Both the position numbers and the translations under genes were made by a program. Positions 1 through 8,261 of a stretch of DNA of 64,000 nt are shown here, in pieces. The stretch's first letter is position 1; each line of letters begins with the position of its first letter. Origin of the DNA: Halobacterium salinarum DSM 3754 (GTDB lineage Archaea > Halobacteriota > Halobacteria > Halobacteriales > Halobacteriaceae). The DNA lies in NCBI RefSeq assembly GCF_008124605.1, contig NZ_VRYN01000002.1:372001-436000 (forward strand), read 5' to 3'. The notes beneath the pieces are model-generated. The model was given only the letters and a program-made list of their open reading frames with translations. It ran no database searches and had not been told where the DNA came from.

Positions 1-704
1 TCGGCAACGAGTACATCCAGCACAACGAGCCGTGGAACCTCGACAGCGAGGCGGCCGCGCCGGTGATGCGGGACTGCGTGCAGCTCGTGAAGGCGGTTGC
101 AGTGCTCCTGCAGCCGTTCCTGCCGGAGAAGACCGAGACCCTCTGGGCGCAGCTCGGTGAGGACGGGCGTGTGAGTGACGCGACGATCGCGGACTGCCTG
201 CAGGCGCCGCCCGCGGAGTTCGGGGAGCCCGCGGAGCTGTTCGAGAAGATCGAGGACGACCGGGTCACCGAGCTCGACGAGGCGCTGGCCGCGAAGATCG
301 AAGCTGCTAGTAGCGAGGACGCCGATGGGGAGGGTATGGCCGACGAGACAGCCGACGACGGGATCGAGCTCGAACCGCTTGCCGAGGACGATATCAGCTT
401 CGAGGAGTTCCAGGCGCTGGATCTGCGGGTGGGGGAGGTCGTCGAGGCCGAGGGCATCGAGGGCGCTGACGATCTGGCGCGCCTCGAAGTCGACATCGGC
501 CACGAGGTGCGCCAGATCGTCGCCGGCATCAAGCAGCTCCACGACCTCGACGCGCTGCCGGGGACGCGGGTGGTGGTGGTGGCGAACATGGAGCCGTCGG
601 AGCTGTTCGGCGTGGAGTCCAACGGGATGGTGTTGGCGGCCGGGGAGGACGCCGACCTGCTGACGACCCACGAGGACAGCGAGCCCGGCACGAAGGTGAT
701 GTAG
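1..704 (+). CDS. metS: Methionyl-tRNA synthetase, C-terminal part (5' end outside window)
   Basis: The reading frame is open from the left edge and ends at TAG; 233 residues are visible. The first part is the end of the anticodon-binding helical domain of a class I synthetase (visible start GNEYIQHNEPWNLD, then the helix with LLQPFLPEKTETLW). An acidic linker follows, and from about base 390 to the end lies an OB-fold tRNA-binding domain of the MetRS C-terminal/Trbp111/Arc1p type (FQALDLRVGEV, VANMEPSELFGVESNGM). The enzyme charges tRNA-Met in the cytoplasm. The fused C-terminal tRNA-binding domain is usual in many archaeal and bacterial MetRS. The catalytic HIGH and KMSKS regions lie outside the window and cannot be checked. 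The ATG at base 66 and the alternative start at 63 are internal. Confidence 0.93.
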   Translation, partial: GNEYIQHNEPWNLDSEAAAPVMRDCVQLVKAVAVLLQPFLPEKTETLWAQLGEDGRVSDATIADCLQAPPAEFGEPAELFEKIEDDRVTELDEALAAKIEAASSEDADGEGMADETADDGIELEPLAEDDISFEEFQALDLRVGEVVEAEGIEGADDLARLEVDIGHEVRQIVAGIKQLHDLDALPGTRVVVVANMEPSELFGVESNGMVLAAGEDADLLTTHEDSEPGTKVM

Positions 705-762
705 GGCGGGCGGCCACCGCCCCGCACGCGAATGGAACTCAGTATCGAGTAAAGAGCGTGGG

Positions 763-767
763 TTTTT
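763..767 (+). promoter_or_regulatory. T-tract promoter box of pyk
   Basis: Five T residues begin exactly 30 nt upstream of the pyk ATG. The position fits a haloarchaeal TATA element for a leaderless transcript. It is one of many such boxes in this window. Confidence 0.5.
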
Positions 768-792
768 GCCGGGCGGCGGTGTACCGTCGCGT

Positions 793-2532
793 ATGAGAAA
801 CGCGAAGATCGTCTGTACGCTCGGCCCCGCGACCAACGACGACGCGTCGGTGCGGGCGCTCGCGGACGCCGGCATGACGGTAGCACGGATCAACGCCAGC
901 CACGGCGACGCGGCCGCGCGCCGGGAGCTCATCGAGACCACGCGGGCCGTCGACGCCCAGACCGACAAGCCGCTTGCGGTGATGCTCGACACCCAAGGCC
1001 CGGAGGTCAGGACCGCACCGATCGACGACGACGGCACCATCCACATCGAAACCGGCAGCGACGTGGCGTTCGTCGAGGGCGACACCGCGACCCCCGATCG
1101 GATCGGGATCTCCACCAGCATCGCGGCCGCCGAACCCGGTGACACGGTGTTGCTCGACGACGGCCGCATCGAGGCCGACGTCGACCGCGTCGCCGGCGAC
1201 ACGGTGCACGCCACCGTGGTGTCCGGCGGGAGCCTCGGCAGCCGGAAGGGCGTCAACGTGCCGGGCGTCGAGCTGGACGTGGACGTCGTCACCGAGAAGG
1301 ACCGCCGCGATCTGGCGTTGGCCGCCGAGCTGGACGTCGATTACGTGGCGGCGAGCTTCGTCCGGGACGCCGACGACGTGTTGGCCGTCAACCGCGTCCT
1401 GGAGTCCCACGGTGCCGACATCCCCATCGTGGCGAAGATCGAGCGGGCGGGTGCCGTGGAGAACCTGGACGGCATCATCGACGCCGCCCAGGGCGTGATG
1501 GTGGCGCGCGGCGATCTCGGCGTGGAGTGTCCGATGGAGGACGTGCCGATGATCCAAAAGCGCATCATCGCGCAGTGCCGGGACGCGGGGGTGCCGGTGA
1601 TCACCGCGACCGAGATGCTGGACTCGATGGTGCACGCCCGGCGTCCGACGCGCGCGGAGGCCAGCGACGTGGCCAACGCGGTCCTGGACGGCACCGACGG
1701 CGTGATGTTGTCCGCGGAGACCGCGGTGGGGGACAACCCCACGCGGGTTGTCGAGACGATGGACCGCATCGTGCGGGAGGTCGAAGGCAGCGCGGAGTAC
1801 AGCGAGCGCCAGGAGCAGGCGGTGCCGACGGCCGACGGGACGGCGAAGACGGACGCGCTGGCGCGGTCGGCGCGGTATCTGGCCCGCGACATCGACGCCA
1901 GCGCGGTGGTGGTGGCCTCCGAGTCGGGGTACACCGCCCGGAAGGCCGCGAAGTTCCGGCCCAGCGTCCCGGTGGTCTGTGCGACGCCGTCCCACGACGT
2001 GCGCCGGCAGCTCGCGCTCAACTGGGGGGTCCACGCCAACTACGCGGCGGTCGCGGAGGGCGACGCGACGACGGTCGTCGAGCGCGCGGTGCAGGCGGCC
2101 GTCGACTCCGGCGTGGTGGCGAGCGGCGACACCGTGGTGGTGCTCGTGGGCATGATGACGGAGCTTGAGGGCGCATCGACGACGAACACGCTGAAAGTGC
2201 ACGTGGCCGCGGAGACGCTCTCGACCGGGCGGGCGGTCGTCGACGGGCGGACGACCGGCCGGACGTACCGTGCCGACAGCGGGGATCTCAGCGACGCCCC
2301 GGAGAACGCGGTGGTGCTGTTGGCGCACGGGTTCGACGGCGAGTTCGACGGCGATCTCTCGAAGATCGGGGCGATCGTGAGCGCGGACGCCGGGCTGACC
2401 GGGTATCCGGCGGTGATCGCGCGCGAACTCGACGTGCCGATGGTCGGCGATGTCGACGTGGACGCGGTGCCGGCTGGCGATCTGGTGACCGTGGACGGCG
2501 AGCGCGGCGTCGTCTACGAGGCCGATCAGTGA
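793..2532 (+). CDS. pykA: Pyruvate kinase with extra C-terminal PEP-utilising-type domain
   Basis: It converts phosphoenolpyruvate and ADP to pyruvate and ATP in glycolysis. The 579-residue protein starts RNAKIVCTLGPAT, carries the substrate loop MLDTQGPEVRT, the beta-barrel and B domain, and the signature IVAKIERAGAVENLDGI with catalytic Lys and Glu, followed by MVARGDLGVE and ITATEMLDSM. At about 100 residues longer than the E. coli enzymes, it ends with a small domain resembling the PEP-utiliser mobile domain (GAIVSADAGLTGYPAVIARELDVPMV), as in Bacillus-type pyruvate kinases. Here the phosphohistidine TxHAA-type motif reads TGYPA, so the added domain is not expected to carry phosphate. The start at 793 is chosen because family alignment begins there and a T-tract lies 30 nt upstream; an in-frame start 27 nt earlier is less likely. 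Confidence 0.96.
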   Translation: MRNAKIVCTLGPATNDDASVRALADAGMTVARINASHGDAAARRELIETTRAVDAQTDKPLAVMLDTQGPEVRTAPIDDDGTIHIETGSDVAFVEGDTATPDRIGISTSIAAAEPGDTVLLDDGRIEADVDRVAGDTVHATVVSGGSLGSRKGVNVPGVELDVDVVTEKDRRDLALAAELDVDYVAASFVRDADDVLAVNRVLESHGADIPIVAKIERAGAVENLDGIIDAAQGVMVARGDLGVECPMEDVPMIQKRIIAQCRDAGVPVITATEMLDSMVHARRPTRAEASDVANAVLDGTDGVMLSAETAVGDNPTRVVETMDRIVREVEGSAEYSERQEQAVPTADGTAKTDALARSARYLARDIDASAVVVASESGYTARKAAKFRPSVPVVCATPSHDVRRQLALNWGVHANYAAVAEGDATTVVERAVQAAVDSGVVASGDTVVVLVGMMTELEGASTTNTLKVHVAAETLSTGRAVVDGRTTGRTYRADSGDLSDAPENAVVLLAHGFDGEFDGDLSKIGAIVSADAGLTGYPAVIARELDVPMVGDVDVDAVPAGDLVTVDGERGVVYEADQ

Positions 2533-2543
2533 CCCCGATGCTT

Positions 2544-2561
2544 TTGGCCGTTGACGGCCAA
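2544..2561. promoter_or_regulatory. Perfect 18-bp interrupted palindrome at the promoter of the 2570 gene
   Basis: The sequence TTGGCCGT-TG-ACGGCCAA is an 8-bp inverted repeat with a 2-nt centre. It begins 12 nt after the pyk stop codon and ends 9 nt before the next ATG. It overlaps a TTTT box placed 28 nt upstream of that ATG. It could be an operator for a dimeric regulator or, as RNA, a hairpin at the end of the pyk transcript; the sequence alone does not decide. Confidence 0.5.
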
Positions 2562-2569
2562 CCCGGGGT

Positions 2570-2746
2570 ATGAGTCAGACGGACGACGACCGCGAGTGGC
2601 GGTTCACGCTGAACGAGGTGGGCGAGGACGCCACCACCAGCCCGGAGACGATCGAAGCGGGGTCGCCGGCCGCGGAGAACGTGGCGTTTTTCGTGCTCGG
2701 CGTCGCCACGATGGTGGGCGCGATCGGCCTGCTGTTGTTCGGGTAA
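2570..2746 (+). CDS. Small haloarchaeal membrane protein (58 aa)
   Basis: This 58-residue protein has an acidic N-terminal half (MSQTDDDREWRFTLNEVGED) and one C-terminal membrane segment (about residues 38-58, FFVLGVATMVGAIGLLLFG). Similar tiny proteins occur in haloarchaea as a domain of unknown function; I believe DUF7312 but cannot confirm. It is followed 32 nt later by a NfeD-like gene in the same direction, so the two may be linked in membrane organisation. A TTTT box lies 28 nt upstream, inside a perfect palindrome. The function is unknown. Confidence 0.7.
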   Translation: MSQTDDDREWRFTLNEVGEDATTSPETIEAGSPAAENVAFFVLGVATMVGAIGLLLFG

Positions 2747-2778
2747 CGGTTTTCACTGCGGTAGCCTAACGCACGGGT

Positions 2779-3288
2779 ATGGAGGGCGTGTTCGGTCAGT
2801 CGCTGTCGTTCGTGCTCGTGGTGATCGGGGCGGTGTTATGCATCGCCGAGGCGTTGGCACCCGGCGCGCACCTCATCGTGTTGGGCGTGGCGTTGCTCGC
2901 CGCCGGGCTGGCCGGGATGTTCGTGTTGTCCGGCGCGACGGCGTTCCAGCTCGCCGGCCTGGTGTTAGTGGTGGGGATGGTGGCGCTGTACGTCTACCGC
3001 TACTACGAGATCTACGAGGGCACGGGTAGCGGGCAGACCCAGTCCTCAAGCGACCTGCGCGGAAAGCGCGGGTACGTCGTCGACCCCGTGACTCCGCGTG
3101 AGGGGCGCGTCGACCTCGAACACGGCGGCTTCGATTCGTCGTACGCGGCGCGCACGACGACCGGCACGATCCCAGCGGACACCGAGGTCGTGGTGGTGGA
3201 TCCGGGCGGCGGGAACGTGGTGACCGTCGAGCCGGTCGCTGACGCCGCAGCCGCGGGCAACGACGCCGAAGACGGGGTCCCGGGCTGA
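2779..3288 (+). CDS. NfeD-like membrane protein
   Basis: The 169-residue protein has two to three membrane helices in its first 75 residues (about 7-25, 30-52 and 56-73) followed by a soluble region of about 75 residues (RGKRGYVVDPVTPREGRVDLEHGGFDSS) resembling the OB-fold of short NfeD proteins. NfeD proteins usually pair with SPFH/stomatin proteins, and the next gene is exactly that, starting 39 nt downstream. Known NfeD-stomatin pairs act in membrane microdomain organisation and membrane protein quality control; that role here is an inference. The TTTT box lies 26 nt upstream of the ATG, so the gene probably has its own promoter. Confidence 0.8.
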   Translation: MEGVFGQSLSFVLVVIGAVLCIAEALAPGAHLIVLGVALLAAGLAGMFVLSGATAFQLAGLVLVVGMVALYVYRYYEIYEGTGSGQTQSSSDLRGKRGYVVDPVTPREGRVDLEHGGFDSSYAARTTTGTIPADTEVVVVDPGGGNVVTVEPVADAAAAGNDAEDGVPG

Positions 3289-3291
3289 GGC

Positions 3292-3306
3292 GAACACTTA
3301 TTGTGT
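3292..3306. promoter_or_regulatory. GAACACTTATTGTGT promoter element of the SPFH gene
   Basis: The element contains the inverted repeat ACAC-TTATT-GTGT and covers the TATA position (about 30 nt upstream of the ATG at 3328). A closely similar element, GAACACTTTTGTTC, covers the TATA position of the winged-helix gene at 4562. Confidence 0.4.
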
Positions 3307-3327
3307 AGTCGCCGGACGGTTGAGACG

Positions 3328-4506
3328 ATGTATACAGCACTCAGTGTCGGCACCGCTGGCGCGGCGGCCGCCGACGCGCTCCCGGCAGCGATCTTCGGCG
3401 GATCGTTGACGACGGTGGTCGGGCTGTTGTTGCTCGTGTTACTCGCGGTGGTCGTCTACGAGACGGTGCAGATCGTCGACGCCTACGAGAAGCAGGCGCT
3501 GACGGTGTTCGGCGAATACCGGGGGTTGCTCGAACCCGGGATCAACGTCATTCCGCCGTTCGTCTCCCGGACGTACACCTTCGACATGCGCACGCAGACG
3601 ATCGACGTGCCCCGCCAGGAAGCCATCACGCGGGACAACTCCCCGGTGACCGCGGACGCGGTCGTGTACATCCGGGTTCGGGACGCCAAGCGCGCGTTCC
3701 TGGAGGTCGACGACTACAAGACCGCCGTGTCGAACCTCGCGCAGACGACGCTGCGGGCGGTGCTGGGTGACATGGAGCTCGACGACACGCTGAACAAGCG
3801 CCAGGAGATCAACTCCCGGATCCGCACGGAGCTCGACGAGCCCACCGACGAGTGGGGGATCCGCGTCGAGAGCGTGGAGGTCCGTGAGGTCAACCCGAGC
3901 CAGGAGGTCCAGCAGGCCATGGAGCAACAGACCAGCGCGGAGCGCCGCCGCCGCGCGATGATCCTGGAGGCCCAGGGTGAACGGCAGTCCGCCATCGAGA
4001 ACGCGCAGGGTGACAAGCAGTCGAACATCATCCGGGCGCAGGGGGAAAAGCAGTCCCAGATCCTCGAAGCACAGGGGGACGCCATCTCGACGGTGCTCCG
4101 TGCGAAGTCCGCGGAGTCGATGGGCGAGCGCGCCATCATCGAGAAAGGAATGGAGACCCTGGAGGGGATCGGCGAGGGCGAGTCCAACACGTTCGTGCTC
4201 CCCCAGGAGGTCACGAGCCTCGTCGGCCGGTACGGCAAACACCTCGCGGGCAGCGATGTCGGCGACGGTGGCTCCGATCTGGAGAGCATGGCCTTCGACG
4301 AGGAGACGCGCGAACTCATCGGCCTGGACAACATCGACGAGATCCTGAACCAGATCACCGAGGAGGCGGACGTCGACCCGGCGGACTTGGAGGAGAAGGC
4401 CGAGGCGGTGCAGCGCGGCGAGGACGCGGGACTGCAGGACGCCGGCGAGGTGATCGAGGAGATGGACGCGGAACTCGACGACGGCACCGAGGACACCGGC
4501 GCGTAG
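3328..4506 (+). CDS. SPFH/band 7 (stomatin/prohibitin-like) membrane protein
   Basis: This 392-residue protein has an N-terminal membrane segment (about residues 20-45, TTVVGLLLLVLLAVVVYETV). An SPFH domain follows (AYEKQALTVFGEYRGLLEPG, DMRTQTIDVPRQEAITRDNSPV), then a coiled-coil with flotillin-like repeats (ILEAQGERQSAIENAQGDKQSN, IIRAQGEKQS, ILEAQGDAIS) and a long acidic tail. Such proteins form oligomeric membrane scaffolds and commonly pair with NfeD proteins; the NfeD-like gene sits directly upstream. The start at 3328 is supported by an AT-rich box at 3298-3302 and by the membrane segment position; the earlier in-frame TTG would overlap that box. Confidence 0.9.
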   Translation: MYTALSVGTAGAAAADALPAAIFGGSLTTVVGLLLLVLLAVVVYETVQIVDAYEKQALTVFGEYRGLLEPGINVIPPFVSRTYTFDMRTQTIDVPRQEAITRDNSPVTADAVVYIRVRDAKRAFLEVDDYKTAVSNLAQTTLRAVLGDMELDDTLNKRQEINSRIRTELDEPTDEWGIRVESVEVREVNPSQEVQQAMEQQTSAERRRRAMILEAQGERQSAIENAQGDKQSNIIRAQGEKQSQILEAQGDAISTVLRAKSAESMGERAIIEKGMETLEGIGEGESNTFVLPQEVTSLVGRYGKHLAGSDVGDGGSDLESMAFDEETRELIGLDNIDEILNQITEEADVDPADLEEKAEAVQRGEDAGLQDAGEVIEEMDAELDDGTEDTGA

Positions 4507-4524
4507 CGCGGCGCTGGCGGTACG

Positions 4525-4538
4525 GAACACTTTTGTTC
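4525..4538. promoter_or_regulatory. GAACA-CTTT-TGTTC element over the promoter of the winged-helix gene
   Basis: This is a 5-bp inverted repeat with a 4-nt spacer whose centre contains the TTTT promoter box 31 nt upstream of the ATG at 4562. It resembles the element upstream of the SPFH gene. It could be a binding site for the regulator encoded immediately downstream (autoregulation), which is an inference. Confidence 0.4.
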
Positions 4539-4561
4539 ACAGCTATCGTACAGCGATTTGA

Positions 4562-5173
4562 ATGGGTGTCGACGAGGACAAGCGCGCGACCCTGCGTCGG
4601 TTCGCGGCGGTGGGTGCGGCGGGGCCACTGGCGCGACTGGCGGGCGGTGATTCCGACGACGACGGGGCGTCGGGAAGTGACGTCCGGGACGCGATCACGG
4701 GCTACCTTGCGAGGACGCCGGGCGCACACTTCTCGAAGCTCCGGGACGATCTCCAACTGGGGACGGGGGAAACCCAACACCACCTGCGGCGGCTGTGTGC
4801 GGACGGCGTCGTCGAAAGCGTCCGCGACGGGGAGTACAAGCGGTTCTACCCCGCCGGCCGGTTCTCGGCGTTCGAGCGGCGCGCGCTGGGGTATCTGCGC
4901 CGGGAGACCGCGCGCGGGATGATCCGTGAGTTGCTGTCGAACCCTGACGCGTCGGCGGGCGCTGTCGCCGATGCGCTGGACGTGTCACCCGCGACGGTGA
5001 GCAAGTACGGCGCCGAGTTAGAGGCGGCGGGCGTGCTTTCGCGGGCGGACGGCTACGAGATCCAGGAGCCGGAGACGCTCGTGGTGTTGCTCGTGCGGTA
5101 CGCCGACTCCTTCGACGCGGCGACGGTGGCGTTCGCCAGTGAGGCCGCGTCGATGGTCAGCTACGATCCGTAG
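4562..5173 (+). CDS. Double winged-helix transcriptional regulator
   Basis: The 203-residue protein has two winged helix-turn-helix modules. The first is at about residues 40-100 (HFSKLRDDLQLGTGETQHHLRRL, then the wing VRDGEYKRFYP). The second is at about 105-165 (IRELLSNPDASAGAVADALDVS, ATVSKYGAELEAAGVLSRADGYEI). This tandem arrangement is widespread among haloarchaeal regulators of unknown ligand. The N-terminal 25 residues (RATLRRFAAVGAAGPLARLAGG) look faintly like a Tat leader but the segment is weakly hydrophobic and interrupted by Arg. Its promoter contains an inverted repeat shared in part with the SPFH gene upstream, suggesting that the regulator controls itself and that gene. The target is unknown. 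Confidence 0.85.
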   Translation: MGVDEDKRATLRRFAAVGAAGPLARLAGGDSDDDGASGSDVRDAITGYLARTPGAHFSKLRDDLQLGTGETQHHLRRLCADGVVESVRDGEYKRFYPAGRFSAFERRALGYLRRETARGMIRELLSNPDASAGAVADALDVSPATVSKYGAELEAAGVLSRADGYEIQEPETLVVLLVRYADSFDAATVAFASEAASMVSYDP

Positions 5174-5182
5174 CGCGCGGAG

Positions 5183-5425
5183 CTACGCGCTGGCGACTTT
5201 CCACGTGGTCGAGGAGGAGTACCCCCACCGCTCCACGTCGAGGTCGTGATCGGCGTCCTCGATGGCGGGCATGTTCGCACCGACTTCTTTCGCCGAGAGA
5301 TCGAGTTCGTCGCCGATGAGCCGCGATTTGAAGTACGTGCGCTCGTCGGCGTGGTCCTGCAGGTACGAGAGGATGCGGTGCTGTTTCGGGGTGAGTGTCC
5401 GGCTCGCCGCCGTGGTCGCGCTCAT
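5183..5425 (-). CDS. Small haloarchaeal winged-helix-like protein (DUF7123-like)
   Basis: This 80-residue protein begins SATTAASRTLTPKQHRILSYL and has a helix-turn-helix-like core (FKSRLIGDELDLSAKEVGANMPAIE) followed by a short end (DVERWGYSSSTTWKV). It resembles small haloarchaeal proteins annotated as DUF7123; the family name is from memory. The fold suggests DNA binding but no function is known. The start at 5425 gives the conserved N-terminus; an upstream extension in the same frame has untypical composition. It is convergent with the upstream regulator, with 9 nt between stops. Confidence 0.75.
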   Translation of the reverse strand: MSATTAASRTLTPKQHRILSYLQDHADERTYFKSRLIGDELDLSAKEVGANMPAIEDADHDLDVERWGYSSSTTWKVASA

Positions 5426-5628
5426 GAGTGGGTAGACGGTGTGTCGACCCAAGAGGGATTTGGTACGGCTGGTAAAACCCGTCGCTGTCTTGCGATTCTG
5501 CGGGGTCCAGTGGGGGCGCACGACCGGGAAAACAGCCGGCGTTGGTAGACACTGGAAAGGACGCGTCCCGGGCTGTGAGCGCGTGGATACAGAAGGTACT
5601 TACAGTGAGCTAGCCGACAGTGCTGGCA

Positions 5629-7473
5629 ATGAGCGAGACGGCCGTCGAGGTGAGTGTCGTGCTGCCGGCGTACAACGAGGCCGACACCATCGACGCGACG
5701 GTGCACACCACGGTGGAGACGCTCGCCGGGTTTCTGCCCGCGGGCAGCTTCGAGGTCATCGTGGCCGAGGACGGCTGCGACGACGACACGCCGGCGCGTG
5801 CCGACGCGCTGGCCGCCGAGCAGTCCGCGGTGCGACACCTACACAGCGAACAGCGGTTGGGCCGTGGCGGGGCGTTGAACGCCGCGTTCGACGTGGCGGA
5901 CGGCGACACGCTGGTGTATTTCGATACGGATCTGGCGACGGACATGCGCCACCTCGAAACGCTCGTGGAGCGCGTGCGCACGGGGTCGGCCGACGTCGCC
6001 ACCGGGTCGCGGTGGATGCCCGGCGAGACCGCCGATCGGCCGGCAAAGCGCGGCATCCCCTCCCGGGTGTTCAACGGGGCGGTGCGGACGCTGCTGGGGT
6101 CATCGGTTCGGGACCACCAGTGTGGGTTCAAGGCGCTCAGCCGGTCGGCGTTCGAGGCGCTGGTCGACGACGTGGCCGACGAGCATTGGTTCTGGGACAC
6201 GGAGCTGCTCGTCCGGGCGCAGCGCCAGGGGTTCGACGTCGAGGAGTTCGCCGTCGACTGGACGCCGAAAGGCGACTCGAAGGTCGATCTGGTGCGCGAC
6301 GTCTTCGGCATGGGGAGCCAGATCCTGCGGTGTTTCTGGGAGTTCTCCGTGCGTCCGTACGCCAACCGGCGGACGGGGTTGGCGGTGGGCAGCCTGCTGT
6401 CGGTGGTCGCGTTCGCGTTGATGTTCGTCTACATCGACGTGGAGGCGTTCGTCGACGCAGTGGCGAACGCCGATCCGGTGTTCGTTGCGGCGGGCGCGGT
6501 CGTGTACGCGCTGTCGTGGCCGCTGCGGGGGCGTCGCTACGGCGACATCCTGGCGGAGCTCGGCTACCGCGAGGACGTGTGGTTTCTCACGGGCGCGGTG
6601 TTCATCAGTCAGACCGGGAACCTCGTGATCCCCGCGCGGGCGGGTGACGCCATCCGCGCCTACGTCGTGAAAGCGCGGCGCAGCGTGCCCTACACCACGG
6701 GGTTCGCGTCGTTGGCGGTCGAGCGGGTGTTCGACTTGCTGACGATCACCGTGCTTGCGGGGGGTGTGCTGGTCGCGCTGTCGGCGTTCGCGCCGTCGAC
6801 GGTGACCGAGTTGGCCGCGACCGCAACCGGAGACAGCCTCACCGGGCCGGCGTCGGCGGCCGTCCAGCAGGCGACCGTGGTGTCGACGGTCGTCGGCGCG
6901 ATCGCGGTGAGCACGGTCGCCGTGATCGTGTGGTCGGCGCGGACCGACACCAACTACGCGCGCCGCGTGGTGGCGTGGACCAGCGACGACTCCTACGTGG
7001 AGCTCGTGGCGAGCGTCGTCGAGCAGTTCGTCGGCGACATCCAACAGGTCGCGGTGAACGGCCGGGCGTTCGCGTGGATCGGCGTCTCGAGCGTCGTCAT
7101 CTGGACGATCGACGTGGCGACGGCGTTGCTGGTGTTCGTGGCCTTCGGGCTCGACCTCTCGGCGGTGGGGCTGGTCGCGGTCGGGTTCTTCGCCGTGAGC
7201 GTCGGCAACCTCTCGAAGGTGATCCCGGGGCCGCCCGGCGGGGTCGGCGTCTACGAGGCCGCGTTCGCCGCCATCGTGTCGACGCTGTTGCCGGTGTCGT
7301 TCGGGACGGCGGTGGGGATCGCCATCGTGGATCACATCGTGAAAAACGTCGTGACCGTGGCGGGCGGCGCGGTGTCCATGATGACGCTGAACGTGTCGCT
7401 GACCGAGGCCGTGGACGGGCGTGATGCCGACCTCGTCGCGGACCGGGAGTCGGCGGTGGGCGTCGACGACTGA
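5629..7473 (+). CDS. aglD: AglD-like dolichyl-phosphate hexose synthase (GT2 plus flippase-like membrane domain)
   Basis: The 614-residue protein has two parts. Residues 1-235 form a family 2 glycosyltransferase (VSVVLPAYNEADTIDATV, EDGCDDDTPA, catalytic FDTD with Asp99 and Asp101, DHQCGFKALSR, EHWFWDTELLVRAQ). Residues 250-600 form a multi-pass membrane domain of the lysylphosphatidylglycerol-synthase/UPF0104 type (GNLSKVIPGPPGGVGVYEAAFAAIV). Haloferax AglD has this arrangement and charges dolichol phosphate with the terminal hexose used in S-layer N-glycosylation; the same role is inferred here. The start at 5629 fits a box GTACTTACAG about 33 nt upstream; an in-frame GTG three codons earlier is possible. 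It ends 1 nt from the convergent gene's stop. Confidence 0.85.
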   Translation: MSETAVEVSVVLPAYNEADTIDATVHTTVETLAGFLPAGSFEVIVAEDGCDDDTPARADALAAEQSAVRHLHSEQRLGRGGALNAAFDVADGDTLVYFDTDLATDMRHLETLVERVRTGSADVATGSRWMPGETADRPAKRGIPSRVFNGAVRTLLGSSVRDHQCGFKALSRSAFEALVDDVADEHWFWDTELLVRAQRQGFDVEEFAVDWTPKGDSKVDLVRDVFGMGSQILRCFWEFSVRPYANRRTGLAVGSLLSVVAFALMFVYIDVEAFVDAVANADPVFVAAGAVVYALSWPLRGRRYGDILAELGYREDVWFLTGAVFISQTGNLVIPARAGDAIRAYVVKARRSVPYTTGFASLAVERVFDLLTITVLAGGVLVALSAFAPSTVTELAATATGDSLTGPASAAVQQATVVSTVVGAIAVSTVAVIVWSARTDTNYARRVVAWTSDDSYVELVASVVEQFVGDIQQVAVNGRAFAWIGVSSVVIWTIDVATALLVFVAFGLDLSAVGLVAVGFFAVSVGNLSKVIPGPPGGVGVYEAAFAAIVSTLLPVSFGTAVGIAIVDHIVKNVVTVAGGAVSMMTLNVSLTEAVDGRDADLVADRESAVGVDD

Positions 7474-7474
7474 G

Positions 7475-8188
7475 TCAGGTGGCGTGGAGCTGGCCGGCGA
7501 GCAGTTCGATGCCGTCGATCAGCCGGGGGCTCGGCTGGTTCAGGAGGCTGTCGTCGACGACGTGGACGGCGGCGTCGAGGTCCCAGCGTGTGACCGGGTC
7601 GGCGTCGGTCTGCCGGCCGGCACCACAGATGTGGACCACAACGTGGTCGGGGGCGGCGACGCGCACAGCCGCGGCGTCGATTTCGCGGGAGCGGGCACCG
7701 GCATCGACGAACGGGTAGTGCCCGCCGGCCGCGTCGACGGCGTCGGGCACCCAGTTGCCGGCTGCCATCGGCGGGTCCGCCCACTCCTCGCAGTAGACGG
7801 TCGGCCCGTCCGCCGGGGTGGCGTCACGGACGCCGGCGAGGCGTCGCCGACAGTCGGCGGCGAGCGCGTCGCCGGCGTCGGGCCGCCCGACGGCGTCGCC
7901 GATGTCGGCGAACGACGCGAGCACGTCGTCGAGTGTCGCTGGTGCGGTGTGGTGGACGTCGAACCCGCGGCTCCGGAGGGCGTCCCGGATCTCGGCCTGG
8001 AGGGCGTCGCTGGTCAGGACGACGTCCGGGTCGAGGTCGACGACGCGGTCGTAGTCGGGGGTCAGCCAGCCCCCGACGGCCGGCGTGTCGGGGGCGTCGC
8101 AGTGGGTTGTCGTGCCGACCAGGCGGTCGGACGCGCCCAGGGCGGTGACGACGGCGGTGGCGCTGGGTGCAAGCGAGACGACGCGCAT
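7475..8188 (-). CDS. BtuF/FepB-like helical-backbone metal or cobalamin-binding protein
   Basis: The 237-residue protein has the class III periplasmic-binding-protein signature (RVVSLAPSATAVVTALGASDRLVGTTTHCDAP, then PDYDRVVDLDPDVVLTSDALQAEI). It closely resembles BtuF-type cobalamin-binding proteins. It has no signal peptide or lipobox, so it may be cytoplasmic or a soluble relative of the ABC-transport component; no permease or ATPase gene is nearby. Haloarchaea need cobalamin and salvage corrinoids, so a corrinoid-related role is plausible but unproven. An AAAA tract (TTTT on the coding strand) lies 28 nt upstream of the ATG. Confidence 0.75.
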   Translation of the reverse strand: MRVVSLAPSATAVVTALGASDRLVGTTTHCDAPDTPAVGGWLTPDYDRVVDLDPDVVLTSDALQAEIRDALRSRGFDVHHTAPATLDDVLASFADIGDAVGRPDAGDALAADCRRRLAGVRDATPADGPTVYCEEWADPPMAAGNWVPDAVDAAGGHYPFVDAGARSREIDAAAVRVAAPDHVVVHICGAGRQTDADPVTRWDLDAAVHVVDDSLLNQPSPRLIDGIELLAGQLHAT

Positions 8189-8261
8189 ACGTGGGTGTGG
8201 CGTGGCGGGCGGAAAACGCTCGTGGTGGCGGTTCCCGGGGCGGCGTGTGATCGGTCAAACG

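Noticed and set aside
739-2328. Long open frame on the minus strand over the pyruvate kinase gene (529 codons)
   Set aside because: It is a GC-rich shadow: rich in Arg, His and Gly, no domain, and it lies opposite a clear pykA.
4562-4640. Possible Tat signal on the winged-helix regulator
   Set aside because: The RR pair is followed by a weakly hydrophobic segment broken by Arg, without a lipobox or cleavage site, and an exported DNA-binding protein makes no sense.
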